Origin: DAOTXS01 sp034433515
Lineage (GTDB): Bacteria > Chloroflexota > Anaerolineae > UBA4142
Reading direction: 5' to 3'
DNA: 64,000 bases
Assembly (NCBI GenBank): GCA_034433515.1
Contig: DAOUAL010000057.1
Span: 1-64,000 of the forward strand
The notes below the pieces were generated by a model, which searched no databases, was not told the origin of the DNA, and worked only from the letters and a program-made list of their open reading frames with translations. The number at the start of each line of letters is the position of its first letter. The first letter of the stretch is position 1. Below are positions 23,429 to 31,681 of this stretch, piece after piece. Both the position numbers and the translations under genes were made by a program.

Positions 23429-24179
23429 TTCACTGAACACGCGGCGCATCGTTTTCTTTATCGTCTTGTTGGGTATTTGGCAAGTGATCAGCGGAATCGG
23501 AATCTGGCCCGAATATGTTTTCCCCTCACCGCTGAGCGTGATGCAAACACTGGTGCGCGGATTTCAAAATGGAACTTTTATCGTGGGCATCGTTACTTCG
23601 ATGCAACGCTTGGTGATCGGTTTTGTCCTCTTGGCGGTGATGGGGCTTGCACTCGGTCTGGCGATTGGACGCCATCGTTGGTTGAATGAAACACTCGGCT
23701 CCTTGGTGCTGGGTTTGCAGGCATTACCTTCGATCTGTTGGTTGCCGCTCGCGCTCTTGTGGTTTGGTCTCAGCGAAACGGCGATTCTGTTTGTGGTGGT
23801 GATGGGGGCGGTATTATCCATCACCCTTTCTACCGAAGCCGGCGTCAAGAATACACCGCCCTTGTATCTGCGCGCTGCACGCAACCTGGGCGCACGCGGT
23901 TGGAAAATGTACGCGCTTGTGATCTTGCCGGTGGCACTCCCTTCAATCATCACCGGAATGAAACTGGGTTGGTCGTTTGCGTGGCGCTCGTTGATGGCTG
24001 CCGAGTTGTTGTACGTCTCGCTGGGGCTGGGACATTTATTGACGATGGGACGCGAACTGAATGATATGAGCCAAGTCATCGCCGTGATGCTCATTATCAT
24101 TGTCATCGGTCTGGTCATTGATCGCTTGGTGTTCGCGCCCCTGGAATCGCGTGTGCGTGAACGATGGGGATTGCAATAG
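23415..24179 (+). CDS. ABC transporter permease, SsuC/TauC type
   Basis: 254 residues with six membrane helices. The coupling motif region (EAGVKNTPPLYLRAARNLGARG) is the EAA loop that contacts the ATPase. FPSPLSVMQTL near the start and GLGHLLTMGRELNDMSQV are usual in the sulfonate/nitrate/taurine permease group. It would work as a homodimer. It overlaps the ATPase gene by 14 bases and ends the operon, and a strong promoter for the next gene starts 30 bases later. Confidence 0.92.
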   Translation: MIRFDSLNTRRIVFFIVLLGIWQVISGIGIWPEYVFPSPLSVMQTLVRGFQNGTFIVGIVTSMQRLVIGFVLLAVMGLALGLAIGRHRWLNETLGSLVLGLQALPSICWLPLALLWFGLSETAILFVVVMGAVLSITLSTEAGVKNTPPLYLRAARNLGARGWKMYALVILPVALPSIITGMKLGWSFAWRSLMAAELLYVSLGLGHLLTMGRELNDMSQVIAVMLIIIVIGLVIDRLVFAPLESRVRERWGLQ

Positions 24180-24209
24180 AAATAGGCAAGCCGATTGGAT
24201 CGCCAATCC

Positions 24210-24239
24210 TTGACACCTTGAGAGTCATAGCGGTATAAT
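24210..24239 (+). promoter_or_regulatory. Promoter of the BTAD regulator
   Basis: TTGACA (24210-24215), 18 bases, TATAAT (24234-24239). It implies a leader of about 135 bases, which contains a CGTCGC/GCGACG stem-loop. Confidence 0.75.
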
Positions 24240-24382
24240 TGATCTAGTCCAAGGGGACGATCCGGTCGTGTAACTTGGGCTGGCGACGAATTTAGGTGGT
24301 CTAGGTGTGACATTGCTGCGTCGCTGACACGGGGGTGTTGCGACGTGGCATTGGTGCACCCTCTTAGCGTTTCTCGATCGTA

Positions 24383-26311
24383 ATGATCGAATCAACCTTC
24401 AACGAGTTAATCGAAACCAGCCTCGCACTTGAACGCGCGGGTGAAATCGGCGCGGCGTTGCAGCACGCCCAGACCGCGCTTGAGCACGCGCAGGCGTCAG
24501 GCGATCCGGAGATTGTGGCGACTGCGCTCAATCGCGTGGCATCCGTTCACTTTCGCTTGGGACACTATGAGCAGGCGCGCGTGTGGGCACAACAATCCCT
24601 GACGAATGCAACACGCGATTCCTCTGCCCGTGCCGAGGCACTCTTGATTCTGGGGAATTGTGCTGCCGAGACTAACTCGCTGGCAGAAGCCGAAAGTTGT
24701 TACCAGCGTGCGGCGGACTTGAGCCGCGAGATGGGCTGTCATCCTCTCCGAGTGCGTGCTCTGCACGGCTTGGGCCAAGGTGTATATATGCCGCGTGGTC
24801 AGTTCGATCTAGCGCTCACCGTTGAGGAAGAAGCCTACCGCGTTACGTCCCAACAAAACTTGGGCGAGTGGAGCCCGTATCCGCTGACGACCCTCGCCTG
24901 GATTTTTCAGATCACCGGCCAGTTCCCTCGCGCGCATAGCACCCTAGACACACTGAGCCAGATTGTTTTACCCAGCTCACTCCATCAAGGTTATCACGAT
25001 TATCTCGTCGCCAATCTTGCGCTGGACGAAGGAGAGGAAGCCAAGGCACCGGCGTTCTATGCGCGCGCGCTCTCCATCGCCGAAGCAATTGGCGAACCCG
25101 GCTTGAACATTGATGCCCGGCTGGGCATGAGCCGCTATCACCGTGCGAGAGAAGATGGCGCAGCGGCGCGCGCATGGGCAGACGAAGCGTTGGCATTTGC
25201 CAGGCGGGTCGGCTATTGCCACGCGCAGGGGAAGGCATTGATCGAACACAGTCGCGCCACTTGGCTGGGTGGGGATAGGGTTGCTGCAGAAGCCGATCTG
25301 CGCGCCGCGATTCAAGTGTTGACGCCCTTACGCGCCGACTATGATCTCGCTCAAGCACATTTATTGCTGGCTATTTTGCTTTACCAGCGCGAACAGCCTG
25401 ACGCCGATGTCGCCTGGCTTCAGGCAGCCACGCACATCATCCAGGGTGGCTATGCGTTTCTGCTCCAACGCGAGCGAATGTTGGCTTTTCCATTGGTCGC
25501 TCACTATTTGAATAGCAGCGCGCCGCCTCTGCGCTCGGCGGCAGTTACGCTTCTCGGTCATCTGGAACGTGTGCCACCGCCACCCCTGCGCATCGTTACC
25601 TTGGGTGCGTTTCAGGTGTGGCAAGGTACGCACCGCGTGGACCAACGCGCGCTCCACAAACGCCGCGCCCGCGAGTTACTCGCGTTGCTCCTGATTGCGC
25701 CCGCGCACATGCTTGCGTTCGATCAAATTGCCGAGGCGCTCTGGCGAGACAAAGCTCCCGCGGCAGCCCAAGCTCTCTTCCATCAAGCCACCTCCGCGCT
25801 GCGCCGCGCGCTGGAACCCGAATTACCCGACAAGTTTCCTTCGCGCTATGTGCAGGTCGAAGAAGGACAAATCATCCTCCACTTGCCGTCCGGTTCAACG
25901 ATTGATTTTCAAACATTCGAAGCACATTGTCGCGCCGAAGAATGGGACGCTGCACTGGCGCTGTATGGCGGTGACCTGTTCCCCGATGATCGGTACGCCG
26001 AATGGGCGATTGCACCACGCGAGCGTTTCAAGCGTCTTTACCTGCGCGCGCTCCTCATCACCGCGCATCGCCAGATGCACGCAGGGCGCGCTCGCGAAGC
26101 GTTGGAAGCGTGCCATCGAATCCTGGAGATTGATCCATGGCAAGAAGAGGCGGTCTTGCTGGGAATGCGCGCCTATCTTGTCTTCAACGATCGGGCGGGG
26201 GCAATGCGCCTGTACCGCCAGTTGGAGCGCACCTTGCGCGAAGAACTGAACACGATCCCCCAACCCGAATTGCGCACCTTGTACCAATCACTCATCGAAC
26301 CCAACGATTGA
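24383..26311 (+). CDS. TPR-rich transcription regulator with C-terminal BTAD module
   Basis: 642 residues. Residues 1-390 are tandem TPR-like helices (for example ALEHAQASGDPEIVATALNR and EARSCYQRA-like repeats), a protein-interaction scaffold. A winged-helix DNA-binding domain begins near 401 (LRIVTLGAFQVWQG) with RRARELLALLLIAPAHML and LWRDKAPAAAQALFHQ, followed by a bacterial transcriptional activator domain to the end (EALEACHRILEIDPWQEEAV). This matches the SARP/BTAD activator pair, but the order is reversed from the usual one, where DNA binding is N-terminal, and there is no NTPase core. It immediately precedes the 26404-34795 cluster on the same strand and is the obvious candidate regulator. 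The GAA-type ribosome site is weak. Confidence 0.88.
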   Translation: MIESTFNELIETSLALERAGEIGAALQHAQTALEHAQASGDPEIVATALNRVASVHFRLGHYEQARVWAQQSLTNATRDSSARAEALLILGNCAAETNSLAEAESCYQRAADLSREMGCHPLRVRALHGLGQGVYMPRGQFDLALTVEEEAYRVTSQQNLGEWSPYPLTTLAWIFQITGQFPRAHSTLDTLSQIVLPSSLHQGYHDYLVANLALDEGEEAKAPAFYARALSIAEAIGEPGLNIDARLGMSRYHRAREDGAAARAWADEALAFARRVGYCHAQGKALIEHSRATWLGGDRVAAEADLRAAIQVLTPLRADYDLAQAHLLLAILLYQREQPDADVAWLQAATHIIQGGYAFLLQRERMLAFPLVAHYLNSSAPPLRSAAVTLLGHLERVPPPPLRIVTLGAFQVWQGTHRVDQRALHKRRARELLALLLIAPAHMLAFDQIAEALWRDKAPAAAQALFHQATSALRRALEPELPDKFPSRYVQVEEGQIILHLPSGSTIDFQTFEAHCRAEEWDAALALYGGDLFPDDRYAEWAIAPRERFKRLYLRALLITAHRQMHAGRAREALEACHRILEIDPWQEEAVLLGMRAYLVFNDRAGAMRLYRQLERTLREELNTIPQPELRTLYQSLIEPND

Positions 26312-26364
26312 CCCCCACTTTTCTCCCTGTCAGTCGGGCGTCAGTCCACTGTGCTATGGTAAAA

Positions 26365-26403
26365 CCCGAAGGGTTTGGCAAAAACCCGGCGGGTCTTTTT
26401 TTT
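26365..26403 (+). terminator. Terminator or attenuator before the surface-protein cluster
   Basis: CCCGaAGGGTTT (26365-26376) pairs with AAACCCggCGGG (26382-26393), followed by a run of eight T. It ends the BTAD gene, but the next start codon follows the T run directly, so it may instead attenuate entry into the downstream cluster. Confidence 0.8.
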
Positions 26404-26610
26404 ATGCGGGCCACTTGTACCTTTGTTCTCTACCTCTTGATAGATACAGACGAGCCAAACCAATTGCGTGGCACGCTTCATTCGGTTATGAATGATGCGG
26501 ACTATCCGTTTACCGATATGCAAATGCTGCTCGACCTGTTGCAGCAGTTGACCAGTTATCCAAACACCTCGGCACAAGCCGACCAGAATCAGGAATGGAA
26601 AGATGAGTGA
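26404..26610 (+). CDS. Small 68-residue hypothetical protein, cluster gene 1
   Basis: The frame reads RATCTFVLYLLIDTDEPNQL, then RGTLHSVMNDADYPFTDMQM and a leucine-rich helix. A beta-strand start, an RG..HSV core and an aromatic-acidic F-x-D stretch before a terminal helix resemble a family of 70-100 residue orphan proteins I recall from Chloroflexota. Its last 8 bases overlap the start of the next gene, which is a strong sign that both are translated together. The start is uncertain: ATG 26404 lies directly after the T run of a terminator hairpin with no ribosome site, and ATG 26355 is also in frame but would encode the hairpin. Its function is unknown. Confidence 0.55.
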   Translation: MRATCTFVLYLLIDTDEPNQLRGTLHSVMNDADYPFTDMQMLLDLLQQLTSYPNTSAQADQNQEWKDE

Positions 26611-27268
26611 CGCGGAAACCTCGGCGGATCGTTTTCACACGCTGGTGACGATTCTCATCGCACTTGTGGCGGTAGTGGGCGCGGTCATCTCGTGGCGGGT
26701 CGCCGTCACGTTGGACGAGGCGAACCGCGCGGATGGGGCGGCGTTGCGTGCGGTTACCGATCGCGCAGACATCACCTTGCGTGCGCAGATCATCCTCACC
26801 GAGCACCTCATCGCGTACGCCTCCTACCTTAAAAACGACGCGCTCGCCGATGCGTACGACGCCCTTGCGCGCGCCCATCCCGCGCGCACCGACTTTGCCG
26901 ATTATGCGAGCGTTTTCCGTTATGCGGCAAACCAAGCGCTGGACGCCATTCCCCAACGCTACCTTGATCGCGAAGAACGCTTGATGCGCGAACGCGACCT
27001 GGGGGCACACATCGCGCAAGAAGCACGCACCAAAGATACCGAAGCCCAGCCCCACTATGCGCGCGCGGATGCGGCGCGACAAAAAGCCCGCGTGCTACTC
27101 GTGACCATTTTCTTGCTCAGTTTCGCCGCGTTTATGCTGACCACCGCCGATGCCATCCAGAATCCCCTGCGCTATCTGTTTCTCCTGGGGGGTGTGGCGG
27201 TTTTTGCCTTAGCGACCCTGATTGCGCTACTGATTGAATTCGCGAGCGCGCTGGGTTTATATCCGTGA
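26603..27268 (+). CDS. Three-TM membrane protein of unknown function, cluster gene 2
   Basis: 221 residues. One helix (about 13-33, FHTLVTILIALVAVVGAVIS), an approximately 125-residue, mainly helical and charged outer or inner loop (RADITLRAQIILTEHLIAYA, YLDREERLMRERD), then two helices (about 163-182 and 191-217). The same plan, helix, helical loop and two helices, forms the N-terminal 220 residues of the next protein, suggesting tandem duplication. It vaguely resembles DUF4337-like proteins. It overlaps the small gene upstream by 8 bases and is separated from the next start by 13 bases, so it is inside an operon. No catalytic motif is visible. Confidence 0.75.
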   Translation: MSDAETSADRFHTLVTILIALVAVVGAVISWRVAVTLDEANRADGAALRAVTDRADITLRAQIILTEHLIAYASYLKNDALADAYDALARAHPARTDFADYASVFRYAANQALDAIPQRYLDREERLMRERDLGAHIAQEARTKDTEAQPHYARADAARQKARVLLVTIFLLSFAAFMLTTADAIQNPLRYLFLLGGVAVFALATLIALLIEFASALGLYP

Positions 27269-27281
27269 ACAGGTAAACCCG

Positions 27282-29603
27282 ATGGCTGATGCTTCCGCAA
27301 AAACCACACCAGAAAAACCTGTCAAGGAGGATCACGTCAAACGGTGGCTAGGAATTTTGATTGCCTTCGTCACTCTGATGGTGACGGCGACCTCGTTCCT
27401 CGAGGATAACGCCTCCACCCAAAAAGTAACGTATTCGCGTCTCTCAAAAGAAAACGCCACCGCGGCTACGGCGCAACGCACCTACGGGCTGTTGGACACC
27501 ACCTTCGCCCATCACCTCATCCGCGAGTACGATGAATTGACAGATCAAGCCAGCAGTCTCAAATATAACAACCGACTGTTGGAAGCCGGCGCGTTTATCA
27601 CCGCCGCGCAAACGCTCGCCAAAGAATCACCGTTCCTTGCGCCACCGTACACCACGTTTGATGAACGCGGCTGGCGCGAGTCAACCCAATACGGTCGTTA
27701 TGACGCGGATACGTGGGTCATTACCGCCACCCTCTACAGCGAAAGAAGCACGGCGGCAGCCAAGATCGCGGAGGCGTGGAACAACAAGGGCGACAATTAC
27801 AAAGTGGCGCTGGTCGTCTTGGCGGTGGTGCTGTTCTTGCTGGCTTTGGCGTCCTTGCTGAGCGGCTGTGTGCGATGGCTCTTTCTGTTTGTCGGAATGG
27901 GGCAAGCAACAATTGTCTCGTTCGCCGTGTTGCTCAACACCGTGTCGCCCATCCCTACCATTCCCGACACTGCCCTGCAACAATTTGCACACGGCTATGG
28001 TTATGCGTGGCAAGGCGACTACGACCAGGCAATCCGCGCCTACACACGCGCGCTTGAAATTTATCCCGATTATGCGAACGCGCTGACGCAACGGGGCAAG
28101 GCCTACTTGAACACAGTGCCGCCGGACATCACACGGGCAATTCAGGATTTGCAAGCCGCAAGTCGTCTCGATAGTGACAACTATAGCATCTTTTGGGGTC
28201 TGGGGTGGGGCTATTACCTCCTCGGTGATTACGCCAAGTCCATCGCGGCGAGTCAGAAATCGTTGACGCTCAATTCCCAGGTGTGCGGACCAGCGTTCAA
28301 TATCGCTATCGCGCGCTTGGCGATGGGGCACGTGAGCAAAGCCGAGCAAGAGTACGACGCAGCGATCGCGCGCTGCGAAAAGATCGCCCAGACCTATCGC
28401 GCTGCCGGACTCGATGCGCCCACGACGCTCTGGACTGAGATGGAGTTGAGTGCGCAAGACATCGAGAATCTCTTGTGTGCGACGCATCAAAAACATTGTT
28501 ATCCCGAACGCGAGCAACATGATGTCAGCCGGGTGACGGATCGCACGGCGATTCTACAAACCGGTGAGAAATATCTCAAGCGCATCAAGGAAGCGCTCAC
28601 CGCGCTCGAGTACTCTAACACGACGGTGGTCAAACCCAGCGGCGCCAAATTCGATCCGTTGGTCTTTGCCAACAAGTTCTACAATGATGCCGCTGAATTT
28701 GAATCCTACGTTGAACGCGACCAGTTTCCCTATCGTGGAAAAAACATTTACGCGCTGTGGAATTATTCCAACGTCAAGCCCGGGATGCAAACCGTATGGA
28801 AGGTGTATCACGAGGGAAGCGAAAAACCCAATTTACGCTACGCAGGCAAGTGGGATTTGCAAACCAGCGGCGGCGCAGAGAAAAAGATGGATTCTTGGTT
28901 TGTGATGGCGCCAGGGCGTTACGAGGTCGAGGTGTATGGCGACGGCGAGTTGTTATCCACCGGGACATTCGAGATTGATGAACAAGAAAATCTGACGCCT
29001 CCGCGAGTGCGAAGCGTCTCACCCAGCGCGCCGGTGGAGGTAGGCAACTTGCTCTTGTACGACGATTTTATCAACAACCATCGTGGCTGGTGGACAGGCA
29101 ACGCCAACGCCGATGTGTCCCGGCGGACAGAAGCCAAGATCGAAAAGGGGGAGTACATTGTCCTCACTCACAAAAAAGATACGGCGTGGCGCGTAACGTG
29201 CAAAGACTGCGGCAATCTCGACGATGGGTTCTATGAAGTGAGCGCGCGCTATGTCAGTGGACCTACCAACTATGGTTACGGCTTGGTTCTGCGTGGCGAC
29301 TCGGGAATGGATCATGGCTATCTCTTTAGCATCTCTGCCGACGGCTCATTTCGCATCGCCAAGAATGTAACCGACACCGTTGTGTCGCTCGTGCGTTGGA
29401 CGAACGATCCCGTCATCCAAGTGAAAGATGTGAATCGTTTGGGTGTGCTTGCGCGCGGTAGTTCGTTCGAATTTTTCATCAATGGCAAATCAGTCGCGCG
29501 CGTGAGCGATTCATCGTTCACCCAAGGATATATCGGTCTATATGTTGGAACGGCAGATCTCGCGATTGCTTTCACGCAAGTGCGCGTGTGGCAAATACGG
29601 TGA
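27282..29603 (+). CDS. Membrane-anchored TPR protein with LamG-like tail, cluster gene 3
   Basis: 773 residues. Helix 1 at about 22-42, a helical loop, helices 2 and 3 at about 174-195 and 198-222, then three or more TPR units (ARGYAWQGDYDQAIRAYTRA-like pattern, residues about 230-345). A middle beta domain contains WKVYHEGSEKPN and GRYEVEVYGDGELL. The final 170 residues look like a concanavalin/LamG-type sandwich (YDDFINNHRGWWTG, GYGLVLRGDSG, FEFFINGKSVARVS) that could bind glycan. The N-terminal part parallels gene 2. The ATG at 27282 is chosen because the frame upstream overlaps gene 2 coding sequence. It could bridge membrane and surface glycans, but no enzymatic motif is evident. Confidence 0.78.
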   Translation: MADASAKTTPEKPVKEDHVKRWLGILIAFVTLMVTATSFLEDNASTQKVTYSRLSKENATAATAQRTYGLLDTTFAHHLIREYDELTDQASSLKYNNRLLEAGAFITAAQTLAKESPFLAPPYTTFDERGWRESTQYGRYDADTWVITATLYSERSTAAAKIAEAWNNKGDNYKVALVVLAVVLFLLALASLLSGCVRWLFLFVGMGQATIVSFAVLLNTVSPIPTIPDTALQQFAHGYGYAWQGDYDQAIRAYTRALEIYPDYANALTQRGKAYLNTVPPDITRAIQDLQAASRLDSDNYSIFWGLGWGYYLLGDYAKSIAASQKSLTLNSQVCGPAFNIAIARLAMGHVSKAEQEYDAAIARCEKIAQTYRAAGLDAPTTLWTEMELSAQDIENLLCATHQKHCYPEREQHDVSRVTDRTAILQTGEKYLKRIKEALTALEYSNTTVVKPSGAKFDPLVFANKFYNDAAEFESYVERDQFPYRGKNIYALWNYSNVKPGMQTVWKVYHEGSEKPNLRYAGKWDLQTSGGAEKKMDSWFVMAPGRYEVEVYGDGELLSTGTFEIDEQENLTPPRVRSVSPSAPVEVGNLLLYDDFINNHRGWWTGNANADVSRRTEAKIEKGEYIVLTHKKDTAWRVTCKDCGNLDDGFYEVSARYVSGPTNYGYGLVLRGDSGMDHGYLFSISADGSFRIAKNVTDTVVSLVRWTNDPVIQVKDVNRLGVLARGSSFEFFINGKSVARVSDSSFTQGYIGLYVGTADLAIAFTQVRVWQIR

Positions 29604-29637
29604 ATACAAATTCAACACAGAAAGGAGGTGAAAAGAA

Positions 29638-31329
29638 ATGAAACTAATCCTACGTGGCTTGATTGTGCTTGGGATTTTGGTCTTGGGTAGCTTGTGGGGC
29701 ACTCCCAGCCTCCACGCGGCGCCCTCCCTCGCCGAGAAAACCGGCTATACCTTGGTAACATCTTTGAGCGCGGATCCCAAGAGTAGCGAATACAATGCCT
29801 CGTTCTCGCCAGAGGTGTCTGCCATCTATGCGTGGGCATTCGTGGTAGCGGAAGGCGGCGCAGCAGAAAAACAATTCCAGGTAGACGTTCAATTCACATC
29901 GCCGATGGGAAGCAAGGTGGACTCGCAATGGTACAGCGGCGACACCGGCAAGGTCACAACCGTTTCGCGGGAGAGTTATGACGCGGGTAAATGGGGAACC
30001 AAAAATGTCGCGCGGCGGCAACTCGACATTGCGGGCACCGATAACGCCGACTTGACCGGGCAGTGGACGGTTACTTTTAGCGTGAGCGGCAAAGTGGTAG
30101 CGGTCGAAAATTTTACGCTGGCTACCACAGAAGAAATTGACGCCTTTACCAAAGAAGAAGCCGCCAAGCAAGAATTAGAGGACAAGGGGTACACGGTCAA
30201 CAACTTTGGTACGACGACGTGGAGCGATGGAACGGTTGTCGCCTACGTGCGGATGCCCATGATCTCCAAGACGATCTATTCTTCCGAAACATCGCAACAA
30301 CTCGTGGATGGTTTTACTGCCGATCGCATGGGCTTTCCCAACGCGACCGTACTGATCGTCCAATTGGAATACACCGAGCGGTATTGGATTCGTTACGACA
30401 TCAAGGTTACCGACTGGGATGCCTACGTCAAGAACAACGATTTTGAAAAGTTCGTCGCGGCGCTTTACTACTCGGTTTGGGACACCGAGAAACAAGATTG
30501 GGTGCCCAAGGCGGAACTGAAAGATTTCATGAAGAAGAACTTTGGCGCGGGGACGTACAAATCACCGCCCACCGTTGACCCCAAGCAGGGCACCGTTGGC
30601 TCCGTGCGCGTCCAAGTCTCGCCCTCTACTTTGCCCGCTGATGGTACGAGCACCGCGCAAGTCACCGCGACGGTGTACGATAAACAAAACAAGGCGTTGC
30701 CCAACACGACGCTCACGTTCGCGGTGAGTGGGACAGGGATGGGAACGATTCAACCCAAGACCGCCACCACCGATAGTAAAGGGCAAGCCAAGGTAACCTA
30801 CAAAGCCGGTACCAAAGCCGGCACCGTTACGATCACCGTAACGGCAGGCAGTACTACCGGCACCACCACCCTCACCTTGGGCGAGGAACAAGCGGAAGAC
30901 ACCGCGGCCGACAATGTGCGGACGTTCCTCGCCGGTCAGGGCTACAAGGTCCTCCAGGTTGAATACAACCAAGCCGAGTCGTACGTCTGGGTGTTGCTCG
31001 ATCTGGGCGAAGATTTTGACACCGACGATCTGGCTTGGGCAGTTCTGTACGGCTGCGCCACCTTGCGCGATAACTATCCCGATGCCAGCAAACTCGCCGT
31101 GGCGGTGGTGTACGAACAAGCATACATGCTGGTCTTTCCCGTCAAAGCGACCGACGTAGATCAAGTCGTTGCCGCTGTCAAAGCGGCGAAAGGTGACAAG
31201 ACCAAAATCAACGCCGCGCTGCAACGTTTCTTCGCCATTGTGTTCAACAATGCCGTTGTGCTGGATGCACGGACCGGTAAGGTGGTGGGCACCGTCAAGG
31301 ACTTTACTGACATCACCTTTGGGTTTTAG
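29638..31329 (+). CDS. Secreted protein with two unknown repeats and a Big-1 domain, cluster gene 4
   Basis: 563 residues, preceded by AAAGGAGGTGA, a perfect anti-16S match, so high expression is likely. A signal peptide (1-25) is followed by an Ig-like N-terminal domain (about 30-165). Copy R1 of an unknown domain (about 176-304, LEDKGYTVNNFGTT to FMKKNFGAG) comes next, then a Big-1-like domain (about 320-418, VSPSTLPADGTSTAQVTATV, typical of invasin/intimin spacers) and copy R2 (about 421-563, FLAGQGYKVLQVEYNQ). The R domain also appears twice in gene 6. Each copy has a start like F/L-x-x-GY-x-V followed by a hydrophobic strand, a helix and a Y-x-x-Y or W-rich strand. The function is unknown; an extracellular structural or adhesive role is likely. 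Confidence 0.8.
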   Translation: MKLILRGLIVLGILVLGSLWGTPSLHAAPSLAEKTGYTLVTSLSADPKSSEYNASFSPEVSAIYAWAFVVAEGGAAEKQFQVDVQFTSPMGSKVDSQWYSGDTGKVTTVSRESYDAGKWGTKNVARRQLDIAGTDNADLTGQWTVTFSVSGKVVAVENFTLATTEEIDAFTKEEAAKQELEDKGYTVNNFGTTTWSDGTVVAYVRMPMISKTIYSSETSQQLVDGFTADRMGFPNATVLIVQLEYTERYWIRYDIKVTDWDAYVKNNDFEKFVAALYYSVWDTEKQDWVPKAELKDFMKKNFGAGTYKSPPTVDPKQGTVGSVRVQVSPSTLPADGTSTAQVTATVYDKQNKALPNTTLTFAVSGTGMGTIQPKTATTDSKGQAKVTYKAGTKAGTVTITVTAGSTTGTTTLTLGEEQAEDTAADNVRTFLAGQGYKVLQVEYNQAESYVWVLLDLGEDFDTDDLAWAVLYGCATLRDNYPDASKLAVAVVYEQAYMLVFPVKATDVDQVVAAVKAAKGDKTKINAALQRFFAIVFNNAVVLDARTGKVVGTVKDFTDITFGF

Positions 31330-31361
31330 ATCAACCATCATTTCGAGAAAGGAGAAGGATT

Positions 31362-31619
31362 ATGCCTCCCATGCCTGTTCCCGACACGTTCGATGCAGGA
31401 CGAATCGCACTGAATATGCTCCTCGCAGTGCTCTGGTCGCTCGTTGCCTCCATCGGCTTTGCGGGTGCGATCGGAATTGGACTCAAAGTCTTTTCGGTGC
31501 TCACGCCGGGCTTTAACGAGATGGAGGAACTGAAAAAAGGCAATAACGCCGTCGCTATCCTCTGGGCTGCGTTCGTCATCGCCGTCGCGATTGTCGTCGT
31601 CGGTGTTTTACTCAAGTAG
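31362..31619 (+). CDS. DUF350 family membrane protein, cluster gene 5
   Basis: 85 residues with two membrane helices (about 14-40 and 63-84). Between them is LTPGFNEMEELKKGNNAVAI, the hallmark of the DUF350/YjfL family, in which helix 2 begins after a GN-x-AVA motif. Known members are inner-membrane proteins, often near polyamine, phage-shock or membrane-stress genes, with no proven biochemical role. A GAAAGGAG site lies before the ATG, 33 bases after gene 4. Its presence among secreted proteins suggests an integral-membrane partner for them. Confidence 0.88.
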   Translation: MPPMPVPDTFDAGRIALNMLLAVLWSLVASIGFAGAIGIGLKVFSVLTPGFNEMEELKKGNNAVAILWAAFVIAVAIVVVGVLLK

Positions 31620-31632
31620 GACGGCTCAACCA

Positions 31633-31669
31633 ACCCGAAGGGTTTTCCATTGCGGAGGACCCTTCGGGT
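31633..31669 (+). repeat. Intercistronic hairpin between cluster genes 5 and 6
   Basis: ACCCGAAGGGT (31633-31643) pairs perfectly with ACCCTTCGGGT (31659-31669). No T run follows. The same CCCGAAGGGT core forms the attenuator-like hairpin at 26365-26393 at the head of the cluster. Confidence 0.7.
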
Positions 31670-31681
31670 CTCGCAGGAGTT

